DNA from: Diorhabda sublineata
Lineage: Eukaryota > Arthropoda > Insecta > Coleoptera > Chrysomelidae
NCBI RefSeq assembly: GCF_026230105.1
Contig: NC_079480.1
Coordinates: 7,482,488-7,546,487, forward strand
Length of the DNA stretch: 64,000 nucleotides
Reading direction: 5' to 3'
This document shows, piece after piece, positions 22,993 through 34,792 of the stretch. The position numbers and the translations under genes were made by a program. Numbering within the stretch: the stretch's first letter is position 1; every line of letters starts with the position of its first letter. The notes below the pieces were generated by a model. That model made no database searches. It was given only the letters and a program-made list of their open reading frames with translations, and had not been told where the DNA came from.

Positions 22993-23661
22993 TTGGGTTA
23001 GGATCTTCCGTTTCATGTTAAATTGAAGTTTAAATTTTCACCGGAAAGCCGGTAACGTTTAAAGCGAAGTTTTTCGGTAAACGCCATCTATAACACGTGA
23101 ACAAAACGGTATCTGTAGCTTAAAGTGACATTTGAGGCTTAAACTTTGCATGTAAAATTAGACCTAACTCTGAAAAGACTAGAATTTTTGTCAAAGCTTC
23201 TCTGGTGCAATTATAATTGTATGGCGAAACCAATCATTCCTTGACTCGGATCCTGGTACTAGATTTCATGAGACAATATCAGTATACTTGGAGGTTATTC
23301 ACCTATTCTCCAGCTGTGAATTTGAAAGTGATTATATAGTAGTTTTCAAGGTTATAACTTTGTTAAGGCTCTCCTTAATTTGTGGATATTTCAGAATTTT
23401 CTACAGCATTTATAGAAGCATCCTTTTTGTTCTTTTAAGTTGGTTGAACTACCATCATAGACAAGAATATTACATTACGAATGCATATTATTATCCAAAC
23501 CGCCTCCATATCGATAACTTTATTTCTAGACTATTGTTGAAAAAATATGTATTATTCATACGAATCTATAGTATCGCCTCAAGAGTAGACAATTTTCAAA
23601 ACAATTCACCAAAGAATACAGCATTCAATCTTATATCGTCCGGAAAATTATCTTAAAATGG
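22993..23661. other. Gene-free stretch
   Basis: The segment contains a 122-codon plus-strand frame (23288-23656) rich in I, L, Y and S. It has no recognisable domain and its composition fits chance in AT-rich DNA. Confidence 0.3.
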
Positions 23662-23869
23662 TTATTTAAGTTTAGAGAAGATATTGGAGTCTTCAAAATC
23701 ATCATAACAAAATGCGATATTTGTTTGATATATTGGTTTATGTTTCAGCTGATAAAGAGTTCGGAAACAGGAAGAATTCGTGAATAATTTTATTGCTGCA
23801 AAAATATTTTTTGTAATTAATAATACATTGATGAGAAATACAAGAGTAGCTGTTTGACGTACAATATAA

Positions 23870-24055
23870 AACTTTTTTTTGAAAACTACATCTGCCAAAT
23901 GTCCTCCGTTGACACATAAATACTTATGGAGTCGAGCCAAGTTCTGCATAACTCTTCGTAGGATATCAACAGGTATTGCTGTAATCTCGTCATGAATTCT
24001 GCAAGCTCTTCATAAGAACCGTAAGTTACCGTATTATTTAAATATCTGGCGGGTA
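23870..24055 (-). pseudogene. IS630-type transposase C-terminal fragment
   Basis: On the minus strand RIHDEITAIPVDILRRVMQN is followed by LARLHKYLCVNGGHLADVVF and KKK. RI..EI..IP.D.LRRVM.N......C...(G)GHL.DV(I/V)FKK is the usual end of IS630-type transposases of insects. The tail of the open frame beyond KKKFYI (down to 23662) shows no further similarity and is presumably 3' flank. Nothing of the catalytic core is seen upstream. Confidence 0.75.
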
Positions 24056-25416
24056 TATACATGTAGCTTAAGTGATAAACCGTATACTGTTTTGTAGCTT
24101 TTGTAGCTTGAACATATCTTTCATTGATCTACATTATTATTATATCAAGAATACGATTAGAGGAGGAATGTAAGAAAAAATCTTTGAATAACATGGAAGA
24201 TGAAGCTGTTTTCCTAGTTCTGCTGTTCCGTTCTAATGTTGTTTCGTGATCATTTTTACCTATAAAACTCATAATGTCAGTTCAAATAGAAAGTGATTTT
24301 TTCTCCCTCAAAGATGACCTTGTTTCGTTCTTCCTCCAAAATAGTAATATAAGTTTCATGTGTAAGAAATTTATTAAAATCAATTAATCAGTTGAATCAT
24401 CCGATTATTTTGCTTTCAATTATTGCCACTATCTTTAAATTGATATAGATTACTATCTTTCCACTACTTCTTATATATCTTTCGGAGCAATGGACTGTTT
24501 TAGAGTCATTTACCTCATAAATGAATGCCGACAAAACCGCTTCTGACAACTATCAGTTTTCCTGAACACTAACAAACAGGAACACGTGAAATTGATTTGT
24601 TAAGGACAAAATTTCTATTACGCTTGACAACTACACGATGTTTCTACACCGAAGTATAGTTGATAATTAAATAAGAAGGTAACAAGTGTCACGATAAATT
24701 TTACAAATGTCCCGTGAATTGGGATTAATACTGAGATGGTATGTTTATTGAAGGCTTGAAGTATTCTCAGACACAGAGTGTTTAAGAACAAAAATTAACC
24801 AGGGTAGTTTCAATTCAAATCAATGAACTCGATCTGCTAATTAGCGAGAAAAATTGAAGATGAAACCTTCTCACATTTCCAATTAAGTGGTATCGTCAAA
24901 CTAACAGGCTGCATGATAAGTAGAAAAGTGCTACATGTTCAGTTAAGTACAATCATTAAAGAAAAAGTAGTAGCCTTCTTTCACGCACAAGCATCAGAGA
25001 TGTGAAGACTTTTAGCATACGTATTTCTTCATTATCAAAAAAAATATACATTTTTGGTTCTCAAATTTGTACATTTTATTTTATAAAATTACAAACTTTC
25101 AGAAACTTCTAGTTGTTTCAATAATTCACATTATTCCGGCTATCGAGGAGATTCCTACATTCAATTCTCAGTAGAAGTTTGGTCTTTTCCAACTAATGAA
25201 GTTTCTTATCTCTCTAAGATTTAGTTCATTTAATAGGTTAGTGGAAGATCCAGAGAGAGAAACATTTTCTTCAATTGCTTAAGATGAAACAACACTGTGA
25301 GAAAATTAATTCACATACTCGTATTAATTTATTTCTAAGAATAATTTCTGGATACTATTAATTTCAGAATTTTCATGGTTACAAGTTAGTGCAACAAATT
25401 TTATGCGTTAATATAT
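24056..25416. other. Gene-free AT-rich stretch
   Basis: No gene or named repeat was recognised. Confidence 0.4.
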
Positions 25417-25545
25417 GTTACATAGTTCAAATTCGTAGAGATATTAAAGAAATTGCTTGATCGATACATGTTTAATCACCAGACATTGTTATTTCCTTTA
25501 GAACTAATTTTTGTTTATATTGTATAATTAATCTTCTCAGTATTC
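25417..25545 (+). repeat. Direct repeat, left copy
   Basis: gttacatagttcaaattcgt, aaattgcttgatcgatacat and taatcaccagacattgttat recur with scattered changes at 26116-26245, about 700 bases away in the same orientation. It may be a dispersed repeat or the remains of terminal repeats of a short element. Confidence 0.6.
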
Positions 25546-26115
25546 GCTAAAATCTAATACAGAGATAAATCCTCCAAACTACATTTGTACTAGAAGCGAG
25601 ACTTTTCAATGTGCTTCTAACTTTCAAGACAATACTACACAATTATGTGAAGAACTAATACTTTCAATTGAAAACACCACACATTTAGAAATTATATCAG
25701 CTATAAACCAATACCGTGGAATATTTCCAGAAGAAAAAAAATGACATCAAAATGAACGAAACACAAAGAAATCGAAACAAAAATAATTCTTGAAAATCAA
25801 GAATTGATATTTTAAGATAAAACTTTTGGCCAATCACTGGTACTTAATGAACTTCAAAGACATTTTAACAAAATTTACACCTAGCCTTTGGAAATAAATT
25901 TGAAAAAAAAATATTCAAATCTTCATAAATAGAAGGAAAATGAAATCTCCATATTACCAACATTTGGACTGTATTTCTGTTTGCTTGAAGAGTACTGATT
26001 ATTTGCATATTTTTTGAAAAAATACAGAAAAAGAGAAAAACTGAAGGAACTCCAGTGGAACTAGAAGAAAATAAAATTCAACTCCCAAGAAGTGCCTCGA
26101 TCTAATGGGAAAAGT
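25546..26115. other. Spacer between the two direct repeats
   Basis: No coding sequence or reverse transcriptase motif is seen between the direct repeats, so a conventional LTR element is not supported. Confidence 0.4.
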
Positions 26116-26245
26116 GTTATATAGTTTGAATTCCTCGATAGACATTAAATAAACTGCTTAATCGTCATGCTTTGTAATCACCAGACATTATTATTTTCAT
26201 TAGAACTAGTTCTTATTAGTATTGTATTTTTAATCATTTCAGTTA
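26116..26245 (+). repeat. Direct repeat, right copy
   Basis: gttatatagtttgaattcct, aactgcttaatcgtcatgct and taatcaccagacattattat are the diverged partner of 25417-25545. Confidence 0.6.
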
Positions 26246-27619
26246 TTCACTTTATATTGTGAGTCAAGAATTCATTTCTGATCTAAGTAGTTGTAGCTTT
26301 CTTAAATAAATAATCCTCAAAAAAGCTTTGTCCGAGTGTCAAAAGTTAAGTTGAATATATGAAAATACGCTTTTTCCATAGTTGTCATTTCATTCAACAC
26401 ATGAAGTGAAATTGCATTGAGGGCGGAGAAAGAAACTGCTCAACTGATTACCAATAATATCCTTGTTCTATTCTATTCAGTTATAATCTATTCAAGAGTA
26501 TTTAAATTGTTGAATAATGTTTAACGTCCACTTAAGGACAATATTTTCTAAAGATACATAGTCTCATCAAGTGGTTAGCTTCTAATATATTTATTTTTCT
26601 GAATGAAGTTGAACCGAAACAACAAATAAATTTTCAGGAAATTCACTTATCTGCGAATCATAACACATAAACACCAAACAAATATGAAGATCCAATTTCA
26701 TTCCCAGATCGTTCGAAATATATATTACATGCTAAACTTGACTGGTTATCAAGTTGTTCCGAGAAAGATATTTATCAAAACAGACAACGGGACGTGATAA
26801 AGCTTCTCAACGTTGATTCTAGATTTTGGCCCTTCAACCTTTAGAGTAATATATAAACGTTACCGAAACGTCCGAGAATCCGTAGGCAGATGTTCCTGGA
26901 AAGCAAATATACGAGGGACAACTGATTTTATTGAGCATAAAAAGAAATTACCTGCGAGATACTGATAATGTTATTTTTTCTTAAAAGTCGTTTCAAACTT
27001 TTCCCGTTTAGAGAAAGTGCCTGTAATATATCTCCGGACTAACCAATGAGGATTGACCATATTCTTCGCATCAAAATATTGAAATTCCCGAAATTGAATC
27101 CCGAACTATTAAGAATCTCCTATCTGTTTAAAAACCGCTTTAAATACTAAAATCCTATAATACACAAAAGCTATAAAAAATTAAAATTATGATCATTAGA
27201 ATCACATCAATATAAAATAAAAGTAAGTAGTTCTATACGTTAATGGAACTTAAAGTGTCTAAGGGACACTTTGAATAGCTAAACTATGACTTTGGTTCCC
27301 ATTAAGAGCAGTCAGTGTACAATAAATTCACCGAATACAATAATAAAATGAAGTGAGGTGATTTTATGATTCCTCACAGACTTAAGTAGTTATCCGAGAC
27401 GATACGTTAATTGAAGGGGAAACAAGGGACACCTTTAATCATTTAACTAGATGATTAACAGATTCTAATGGTTCCCAACACAAGAGGTTGTATATCTGTC
27501 TGGGTTACATTCGTGCAATGTTGCCTAATTTTACATAAATGATTATGTCTTATGTTACACTGCCTGTAATATCATATCAAGTTCGATAGGTGGAAAGTAA
27601 ATTGGTAATTGTTCCATTT
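26246..27619. other. Gene-free AT-rich stretch
   Basis: No gene or named repeat was recognised until the hairpin at 27620. Confidence 0.4.
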
Positions 27620-27650
27620 TAGGTAAGCCATGGGGGGAATGGCTTACCTA
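27620..27650. repeat. Perfect 12-bp hairpin with G-rich loop
   Basis: The arms taggtaagccat and atggcttaccta enclose the loop gggggga. It lies directly upstream of the Helitron helicase relic; no function is known. Confidence 0.85.
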
Positions 27651-27659
27651 ATGCCAATG

Positions 27660-27935
27660 GTAATATGTAATATGTGTTTATACCAAGAATCTCTCTCATT
27701 CCAAGCAACTTACCATTTCGTTACAAATGAGTCTAATTGCCGGTAAATTTTTATGTAATGACTATTAACAAAGCACAGAGTCAGATTCTATGCGTTTCAG
27801 GGGTGGACCTTGGTGCTACTCACACGGTCAACTAAACGTTGCTCTCTCCCAAGTGAGTAAGGCAAATAAATTATCTGTATACATTACGAAAAACCAAACG
27901 TCCAGGATTGTATATAAAGAGACATTATTTACAAG
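27660..27935 (+). pseudogene. Helitron Pif1-type helicase, C-terminal relic
   Basis: The reading RISLIPSNLPFRYK, stop, stop, LPVNFYVMTINKAQSQIL then CVSGVDL matches the end of the Pif1-type SF1B helicase of Helitrons (usual form RIPLIPSDLPF...FP(V)..(A)MTINKAQGQ(T)). After a frame change the block WCYSHGQLNVALSQVSKANK follows (usual form CFSHGQLYVACSRV), then TSRIVYKE, close to the normal C-terminus. These blocks correspond to late helicase motifs; the usual Arg in SRV, which contacts the nucleotide, has become Gln. The Rep endonuclease and the ATP-binding Walker motif are not present nearby. The open frame runs on to 28095, but the part after VYKETL is probably not native. Confidence 0.85.
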
Positions 27936-28494
27936 TTTATTAACATTCTATACAGTTTTGTTAATCGATTTTTATCAAATTGAGCAACGTTTTCCAAGAT
28001 TCTTTCTCAAACACTTTTCCCCTTCAATAGAAAATGCTTTTCAGCTTTCGGCTACAGAGAAGAACATAACTTCTCAAGACAACGAAGTACAGTAACATCG
28101 TGTATCGTTACATCACTGTATTGATTAAACAGGAAACTACCTGATATCGTACATTCTTTAACCGAAACTCATCCCTTCGATTTGGCGTTTCGTAACTGAA
28201 GAATCGACTTTCTCTCGAGGCGAAAAAGTTTTTTTGTCTACAAACTTTTAAACCACCTAGATTTCTATATAGAGATCTCATTAAACCCGGGAGAGTATTT
28301 CGGAGAGTTTGTTCGTCACGTTAAACATACGGAGCAAAAAAAAGTGTGGAGAATACAGATTTATCAGGAAACTTTTGCCGCTTTACTTGAATATTAGGCA
28401 TAAAAATGCAATAAAATTATGGTAATTTGTGTTAACTCCTTCTATATAGTGTCAATTTGAAAATATAACACCCCAAAATAAATAAAAAATCATA
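27936..28494. other. Gene-free stretch, possible Helitron 3' flank
   Basis: The Helitron 3' end (a short hairpin followed by CTRR) was looked for but not assigned with any certainty. Nothing else was recognised. Confidence 0.3.
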
Positions 28495-28950
28495 GATTCA
28501 GAATAAACCTAGAGAAATCGAAGTATATGCTGCTAAGACAAAAAGTGATTGATAGAAATGAATACATGGATTTTCGGGAAAGAACAAAACATATAGAAGA
28601 AGTTCACCTGGTAGCAAAACTGTCAAACAAAAATGAAGAGCGGACTGAAATAAATAAAAGAATGTCCGGAGGAAGTAAAACTTAAGAACATTAAGTAAAT
28701 TGAGAAGATCGGAAGAGTTATCTGGAGCTGCCAAAATCAAAATATACCGAACAACAACAAGAAAGCACCGTATCGAGGAAAATTTTTGAGGAGCTAAAAA
28801 CAAGTGGAGGAATTTGGAGAAGCACTTAGGGATTTGTATGAATACCCATCAATAACAAGATATATAAATGCTCAGAGAATGAGATGGTTAGAACATATTA
28901 AAAGGATGCCGGGAAAATTTCTTCCAGTGTTAATTTCAGATTACAAAAAC
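28495..28950 (+). pseudogene. LINE reverse transcriptase fragment
   Basis: In plus-strand frames: INLEKSKYMLLRQK (usual form N..KTKYM), RNEYMDFRERTKHIEEVHLV, AKLSNKNEERTEINKRMSGG, then after frame changes KSYLELPKSKYTEQQQ in place of LSR.AKIKIYRT, and near the end YINAQRMRWLEHIKRMPG. The last block is the well-known QR(L/M)RW.GH(V/I).RMP box of insect endonuclease-reverse transcriptases. At least three frameshifts and an internal deletion are present. The open frames listed on either strand here are pieces or shadows of it. Confidence 0.85.
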
Positions 28951-29679
28951 CCTTTCCGACAATTTAATTTGATCTACTATGGGCATAGATACCTCATTTT
29001 ATGAATTTATAATTTTTTTATATATACACTTTTGGAAATATCTTATGCTAGGAAGTATTCGTTAGAAGGCAAACGAATCATTATAAATTGGTACTTAATT
29101 GCAGTCCTACTTGGAACTTGGAAAAAAATCATTATTATACATCGTTAACTTGCTACAATTGAATCTTAAATTATAAAACGTGAATAGACGAGTTAAATGT
29201 ACCTTTCTGTAAGGGAGTTTGGTTTGAACAGGGTACCAGACGTGAACTGAGCCATTTTGTACCCCATTTGTCTATTAGAACTTCGGTAGTCTTTTATCTG
29301 ACGCAAATAATCTTGATGTCATCAAATTATTCTTAACCACTCGGTTATTGCTTTTAGTTTATTCATTTTTTTGTGTTTATAACCACATTCTCACAAAACT
29401 TGACTCAATGATTCAAAACTGGTATAATTGTAGTCTTAATAATTTGCTACCTTTTGCTTCATTACTTATAATGTCGCAGCCCTGATCTCCTTATATAAAC
29501 TTTAAATTTTCCACGTATAAAATCTTGAGTAGCTTTGTCAACTGATTTTGATTTTTCTTTTCATGTTTTTCGGTTCTATGAATGATCTATGGCAGCCCCT
29601 TTCATTACTATTCGATTTTATGACTCAAATTAATCTTACCAAGCCACAACTCTGCTTATCGCAGATATTTTGACTGGAG
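28951..29679. other. Gene-free AT-rich stretch
   Basis: No gene or named repeat was recognised. Confidence 0.4.
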
Positions 29680-29965
29680 TATTTCGAGGACATTGTCTAC
29701 ATTGGCCTTCCGACCGGTTAGGCCAATAGGAAAACATTTATGTTTAGGATTCGATGTTTTTTTAGGTAAACGGTAGAGATGATGAGTCCAAGTTGATTGA
29801 CGATTTGTTAGATCTTTAACGAATTTTATACGGGGAGTAAAAATTCATTTTCATATCTTAATTTGGTATGAGTGCCGTGCGTATTTATTAAATATTGATT
29901 AATCCTCGCATAATTGTCTTCTTGTTATGATGGAAGATATTGATATTGGAATAACTATAAAAATG
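29680..29965 (+). repeat. Dispersed repeat family D, copy 1
   Basis: Shared blocks with the inverted copy at 35115-35480 are aacatttatgttt, gattcgatgttttt, gagatgatgagtcc, gaattttata, tttggtatgagtgccg and gcgtatttat(t/g)aaatattg, then cctcgcataa. The copies lie about 5.4 kb apart and point towards each other. The family is unclassified. Confidence 0.7.
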
Positions 29966-30929
29966 GTTGATTGTAGTTTTGAAGGATATTAGAGATGTAG
30001 AATCAAATTGGATCGCAAAAGTAAATAATAGCAACCCATGGAGTAAAATTGTGAGAATAGTTGAATCCCGATGAGAAAAGAAAAATAAATCATGTGCTTT
30101 AAAAGTCTAAAGTACTGTGAATATATATAGATCTAGTGTAGGTTGCTTTCCATCTGAGCTACATCTGTATAATCTTAATTGGACAGGAATACAAGTTATA
30201 CTTGATCATTTTGTGTAGCGAAATTAGTTTTTTATAAAATAGTTTTTGCTGTTTAAACAAACAGCTGAAATTATCTTCACTTACATGAAAGCTTATGCGT
30301 TTTTTCTTGATAATATGTTAATAAGCTACTGGAGCATTGAGAATCAGCGACTTTCCACAAAATGTCATATGCAGTAGCCAAAGAAAATGAACGTCTAGAA
30401 TTGTATCAAAACGATATTCAATATATTAGTGATGTGAACATGTTATCCAAGCTAGGTTATGATTAACAGATGGAAAGAAAGAAAAGTTATATAAAATGAA
30501 AAGTATGATCAGCCACAAAGTACAATTACATCTGTTAGTCAATGAAACTCGAGGAACTAGTATAGTAAAATATTTGTTCCACGTTCCGATACCAATATCT
30601 ACGTGGTCGTAGTGGAAATATACATTATAATGGGACTCCAAATTCATGGGACTAACCCAGAAGAGCGTCTTGAACTTATAATCTTCATGGGAGTCGATAC
30701 AGATTTTAATTTATTTAATTTATATATTCTTGATGCTATTAGAATTGAAGCTGGTTTTTAAATAGATAAATATTTTTACGTTTTAACATATTTCCATCAA
30801 AATATATAATCTAACTTAACATAATTATTTTATTAGTGCAATCTACTTAAACTATTTTTGTTTTCAATTTTTAAAACAATTTTTTATATGAAACCAAGAA
30901 TAGTTTGAAAGTTAAAAACTACTTTTCTA
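29966..30929. other. Gene-free AT-rich stretch
   Basis: No gene can be supported; the 73-codon minus frame at 30426-30647 has no recognisable domain. Confidence 0.35.
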
Positions 30930-31190
30930 AATGTTCTTGATGTTACGTCTCTTTGTTTCAAAATTAGTTTTTTTCAATATTTTTTTAAAAGAAAGATAAA
31001 TATTGACGTTTCGACTAATTTCAAGTCTTTCTCAAAACATTAGTCGAAACGTCAATATTTATCTTTCTTTTAAAACATTATTAAAAAATCTAATTTTGAA
31101 ATAGAAGAGACCTAATATCAATAACATTAAGAAACATAAACATATAAACAGGTCTAAGAAATAAGAAATTACAAGAAATTTACTATTATA
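30930..31190. repeat. Family A copy 3: perfect 37-bp inverted repeat inside a longer imperfect one
   Basis: The left arm 30983-31019 and the right arm 31039-31075 are exact inverted copies (37 bases, core gaaagataaatattgacgtt), with a 19-base loop 31020-31038. Outside the perfect core the similarity continues imperfectly (left gtctctttgtttcaaaatta, right aattttgaaatagaagagac), so the structure is two head-to-head copies of family A. The core contains the tcgaaacgtcaata motif. Confidence 0.9.
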
Positions 31191-31769
31191 TATCGACAAA
31201 AATGAGAAAAATGCACATTTTCATGTCAAACTGACAGTAAGATGACAACCTAACCACTGGACCTTCAAGTTTTTGTTATAAATTTTTGAGTGATTGAAAA
31301 TTCATATATGGAATCGTCGCTATCTCATTCAACCCTCAACACCTCTGTAGATCAGCTCCTGTTTGTGAAGTTTGTGAATAGTATCTAAGAGATGGCTCTG
31401 CGGACTTTCCTTAAAACTGTTATACCGTACGTGGCTTGTTTTAGTAAATCGCTTGTTTGTGACCAGTGGGGGTTTATTACTGTGTTGTGAATTACCGCTT
31501 AAAATATGGTTCGTTTCAGTTTTATAAAATATGGTAAGTAAAATAAGTTTGTTCCATTACCTCATAATTTGAAGTTGTACTTTTAAATGAGTATATTAGT
31601 TTTCATTTTTAATAAAATTATTGTAAGCTTTAACCAAATTGTTAAATACATGATCTGAACTTCCATGTTATCATATGGCAACGCTAGGACTTCTTACTGT
31701 GGATTTAGAAAAAAAAAACCATGTTTTTCACATGCCGTAGTTTTTAGAGATGATAATTAGATTTTTGTG
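31191..31769. other. Gene-free stretch before piggyBac relic
   Basis: It may contain the 5' end of the piggyBac element, but no TTAA-flanked terminal repeat could be defined. Confidence 0.35.
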
Positions 31770-32695
31770 TTTTTGTTTTACATTGAGCCTCCGGATGGCA
31801 GTGATATTAGAGAGGATTCTGGAAAGGAGGACGGCTTGTCACTACGAACGAAAGTGAGCAAGAAGTTGAAGAAAATACAAACATACACAAACAAGTACCT
31901 CACACAGTTGAGAATCATACCGATAATATAAAGGATTCTTACAAAATTAACATAGATGTTTTAGAATTGACACAGGCTGGAATGGTCGCTGGAGAGAAGC
32001 CATTTCTTCATACAAATTCAAATGTTTGATTCCCATCGAAATTTTTCAATTATTTTTTGATAACAACATTTTTGAATTCTTGGCTGTTGAGACAGAGAGG
32101 TATGTCCAACAGAAAAATACTTCACCTTCAAATCTCACAACCAACGAAATAAATTTTATTGGGACAAGGTTGTGTAGAAGCATGCTAGTAAAAGATGCTA
32201 TGCGCCTGGACCGATTCTTAACCATTTTTCAATATTTGCATTGCGCAAATAGCGATGATTTGTACCCCGATAAGTTTTCTAAATTGCGATCCCATATGGA
32301 TAAATTGAAAGAAAACTTGAAACCCAAAAGATTCGAATAAAAAATATGGAGTGTTAATACAAAGAGCAGCCTTGTAAACTGATCTACATATCAAGTCCGC
32401 ATCTCCTTTTATTTCGATATAGCCTCAATTTAGAAGAAAAATTGTAAAAATCTATTCAGAGAGAGCCCGAAATTCCTCCAATCCTGTGTTCCGTCCATGT
32501 ATAAATAATTCTAACAGTTCTTTTTCTAGAATATCAGATGACATCAGATTTGACAATACTCGGCATTCATTTACAGCTATTCCAAATGGAGACAAGCAGC
32601 GTGCTGGAGAAGATTCAATTCAATAATGCGTACTATGTGCATCAAATATAATGTAGGTCTTCACTTGAATTGTAATATTAATTCTCATTCCCAAT
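31770..32695 (+). pseudogene. piggyBac-type transposase relic
   Basis: The start region reads FYIEPPDGSDISEEDSGKED, the usual acidic N-terminus of piggyBac-type (PGBD) proteins. The open frame 32026-32340 then has PIEIFQLFFDNNIFEFLAVE and TERYVQQKN, a short deletion in the LLMSGY block, and LVKDAMRLDRFLTIFQYLHC, ANSDDLYPDKFSKLRSHMDK, which match the N-terminal half of the transposase domain (DDE_Tnp_1_7). The catalytic middle is deleted or unreadable. Near 32630 a remnant of the C-terminal cysteine-rich finger is visible (MCIKYNVGLHLNCNIN; usual form C..C.VGLH..C), with several cysteines lost. The copy is dead. Confidence 0.85.
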
Positions 32696-33526
32696 TTTAA
32701 ACGTTCTTTGTTTTAAATAAATAATATTTCTCTAAAAGTGAACAATTTATTACATTGGACAGATATCAAATATTCTGAAATCGCTAGAGACTAGCTTTCC
32801 CATATGGCAGCACCTGGTTCAAAGAAACTAAGGATTGATATTCAATATTTGATACATATGCATAGAATAAAACTGCCAATAATCATGCATTATTCGAAAA
32901 CAAAAAAAAAATCCGTCCTTTAAAGTTAATGATTTTCAAAATTTCAAAACTGCAGATCGAGTGATAGTATTGATATAATTATTTTTTCTGATAGTTCACA
33001 TTTTCTTTATTTCTATCAAGATTATGTCCTTCTCTACCCACTTCATATTAAACCACTAAATCTGTATTTCACATCAAACTACTTCAAATTGGTAATTTCG
33101 TTTTACAATTGCAATTTGAAGTAAGGAACATCATGAAGCTAGACTTCAAAGATGGAAAATAATAATTCTAAAGATGTTGTGTACAAAGTATCAAGCAAAT
33201 AATCTTACTGAAGTCAAAGAACATTCTGTTTATCGATAAAATAAAATCAGCCGGACAACAGAATCAAAAATAACGACTGATAAGATTCAATAGATATTTA
33301 TGTACTACAAACTAAACAGTAGCTGCAACGAAGTAAGAAATCGATGAAACATGAGAGTTTACGTTTCGTTAGAGAACTCCATCTCAAAAACGAATTGAAT
33401 CAGATATGCATAATGCCCGTTGATATTCGAACGGAACAAATAGAAAACGTTCTATACAACAGTTTCTAAAAATCGCACCAATCATGCTCTATTTACATGA
33501 AATTGAGATCTAGGATATACAAGGGT
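32696..33526. other. Gene-free stretch
   Basis: No gene or named repeat was recognised. Confidence 0.4.
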
Positions 33527-34792
33527 CTAGGGATGAAACGGAATTGGTTATATCGGAACTAAAGTCGAAGTTGAACTTTTTAAATTTGAGTTGTCGGAGT
33601 TGAAACCGGCATTGAAGGCAGATGAGAGATTTGATGTACTTTGTCCATTGGTTTATTATCTATTTGCCAGCTACCTTAGAATGTGACTTTTTTTTTAATA
33701 TTTAGCAGCTTAGTCGTCCTCATTATTTGCTTGTATTCTAATAGATATTATGAATTCATAATAACAAAATTCAACAAAATTAAGATTTATACTATCGGCA
33801 AATAGTAACAAGATCTATTTGGAAATGATGTTGAACGGCTCAACAACAATTTTCTTTGACTATACATTTAGGAGCAGGTTCAATAAAATAAGATATACAA
33901 ATATTTTTTAGCCTTCTCGATTTCAGTACTGAGAGATTAATGAAAAATTGAATCTTATACAAATTGAGAATTGAATTACATGAAGAGATTCCAAAAGACA
34001 TTCCATAAATTTTTTCTGAAATCAGGTGTACTGTAGGTATGTCTTACATTGATTAAGGGACTGTTTGACTTAATAACAAAACATTTGAGCTTTTATCACT
34101 GCAAATGTCTGTTGTTTGTTATATTGTTGGAAAACTGTATTTCCCTAAACTGGTGATTCGGCACTACGAACTACATAAGACGTCTGAATCCAATGCCTTG
34201 CAAAACTAAGGGGAAGATCTTGCAGAGAAATCATTTCAGAAATTAATATATCAATTCCTATTGATTAAAAATTGGAGCTACACCTTCTTTGATTCTTCAT
34301 CAAAGTATCTTTAAGAGTTAATTTAATCTTAGGCTTCTTGGAAAGGCGTTGCAGTCGAAGGCTGTTTATTTAATTCTCCGTATTGAGAAGAATGTACACA
34401 CTTCAAATTATCTTTTAAAGATATAGTTGTGTCCTCTTTCGTGGATATATCTTATAACAAAGTTCACACTTTGTTGTATTCGCAGACACTTCATTAAAGA
34501 AGTTCCAAATAACGTTTGTTTTTGGTTTTATTATTATTACTCTAATAAAATGTCACGCATTGAATAAAAACACAACTCGTAGCAGAAACTCAAATTTCTA
34601 AGAAAACAAAACTGTACTATTTGTTTCAAGAAAAAGTGACAAGTATGAACCTGTTCATTTACTATGCGCTGCCTAATTTGCCATCCGATTCTAACCCCTG
34701 ATTTAAAAGTATCGGACCCGAAGTCGAAATCGAAAATTTAATATCCAAAGTTCCGAGTTTTCGGAATCGAATCTCCGTGACATTCCTAGTAT
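33527..34792. mobile_element. Possible hAT-like non-autonomous element
   Basis: The left end ctagggatgaaacggaattg and the right end cgtgacattcctag are inverted with mismatches (tagggatg against cattccta). Both ends carry runs of related short units (ctaaagtcgaagttgaac and gttgtcggagttg-like on the left, gaagtcgaaatcgaa and ttcggaatcgaatc on the right), as is common in subterminal regions of hAT elements. The interior is AT-rich and non-coding. No clean 8-bp target duplication was found, so the limits are tentative. Confidence 0.5.

Noticed and set aside
23288..23656. 122-codon plus ORF
   Set aside because: Biased I/L/Y/S/F composition as expected from AT-rich chance frames, and no recognisable motif.
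25546..26115. LTR retrotransposon between direct repeats
   Set aside because: No reverse transcriptase, integrase or primer binding site was found between them.
31506..31540. Short first exon of the piggyBac gene (ATG followed by a gtaagt donor)
   Set aside because: The donor is good, but the downstream frame FYIEPPDG is open upstream of the supposed acceptor, and the putative first residues do not resemble piggyBac N-termini.
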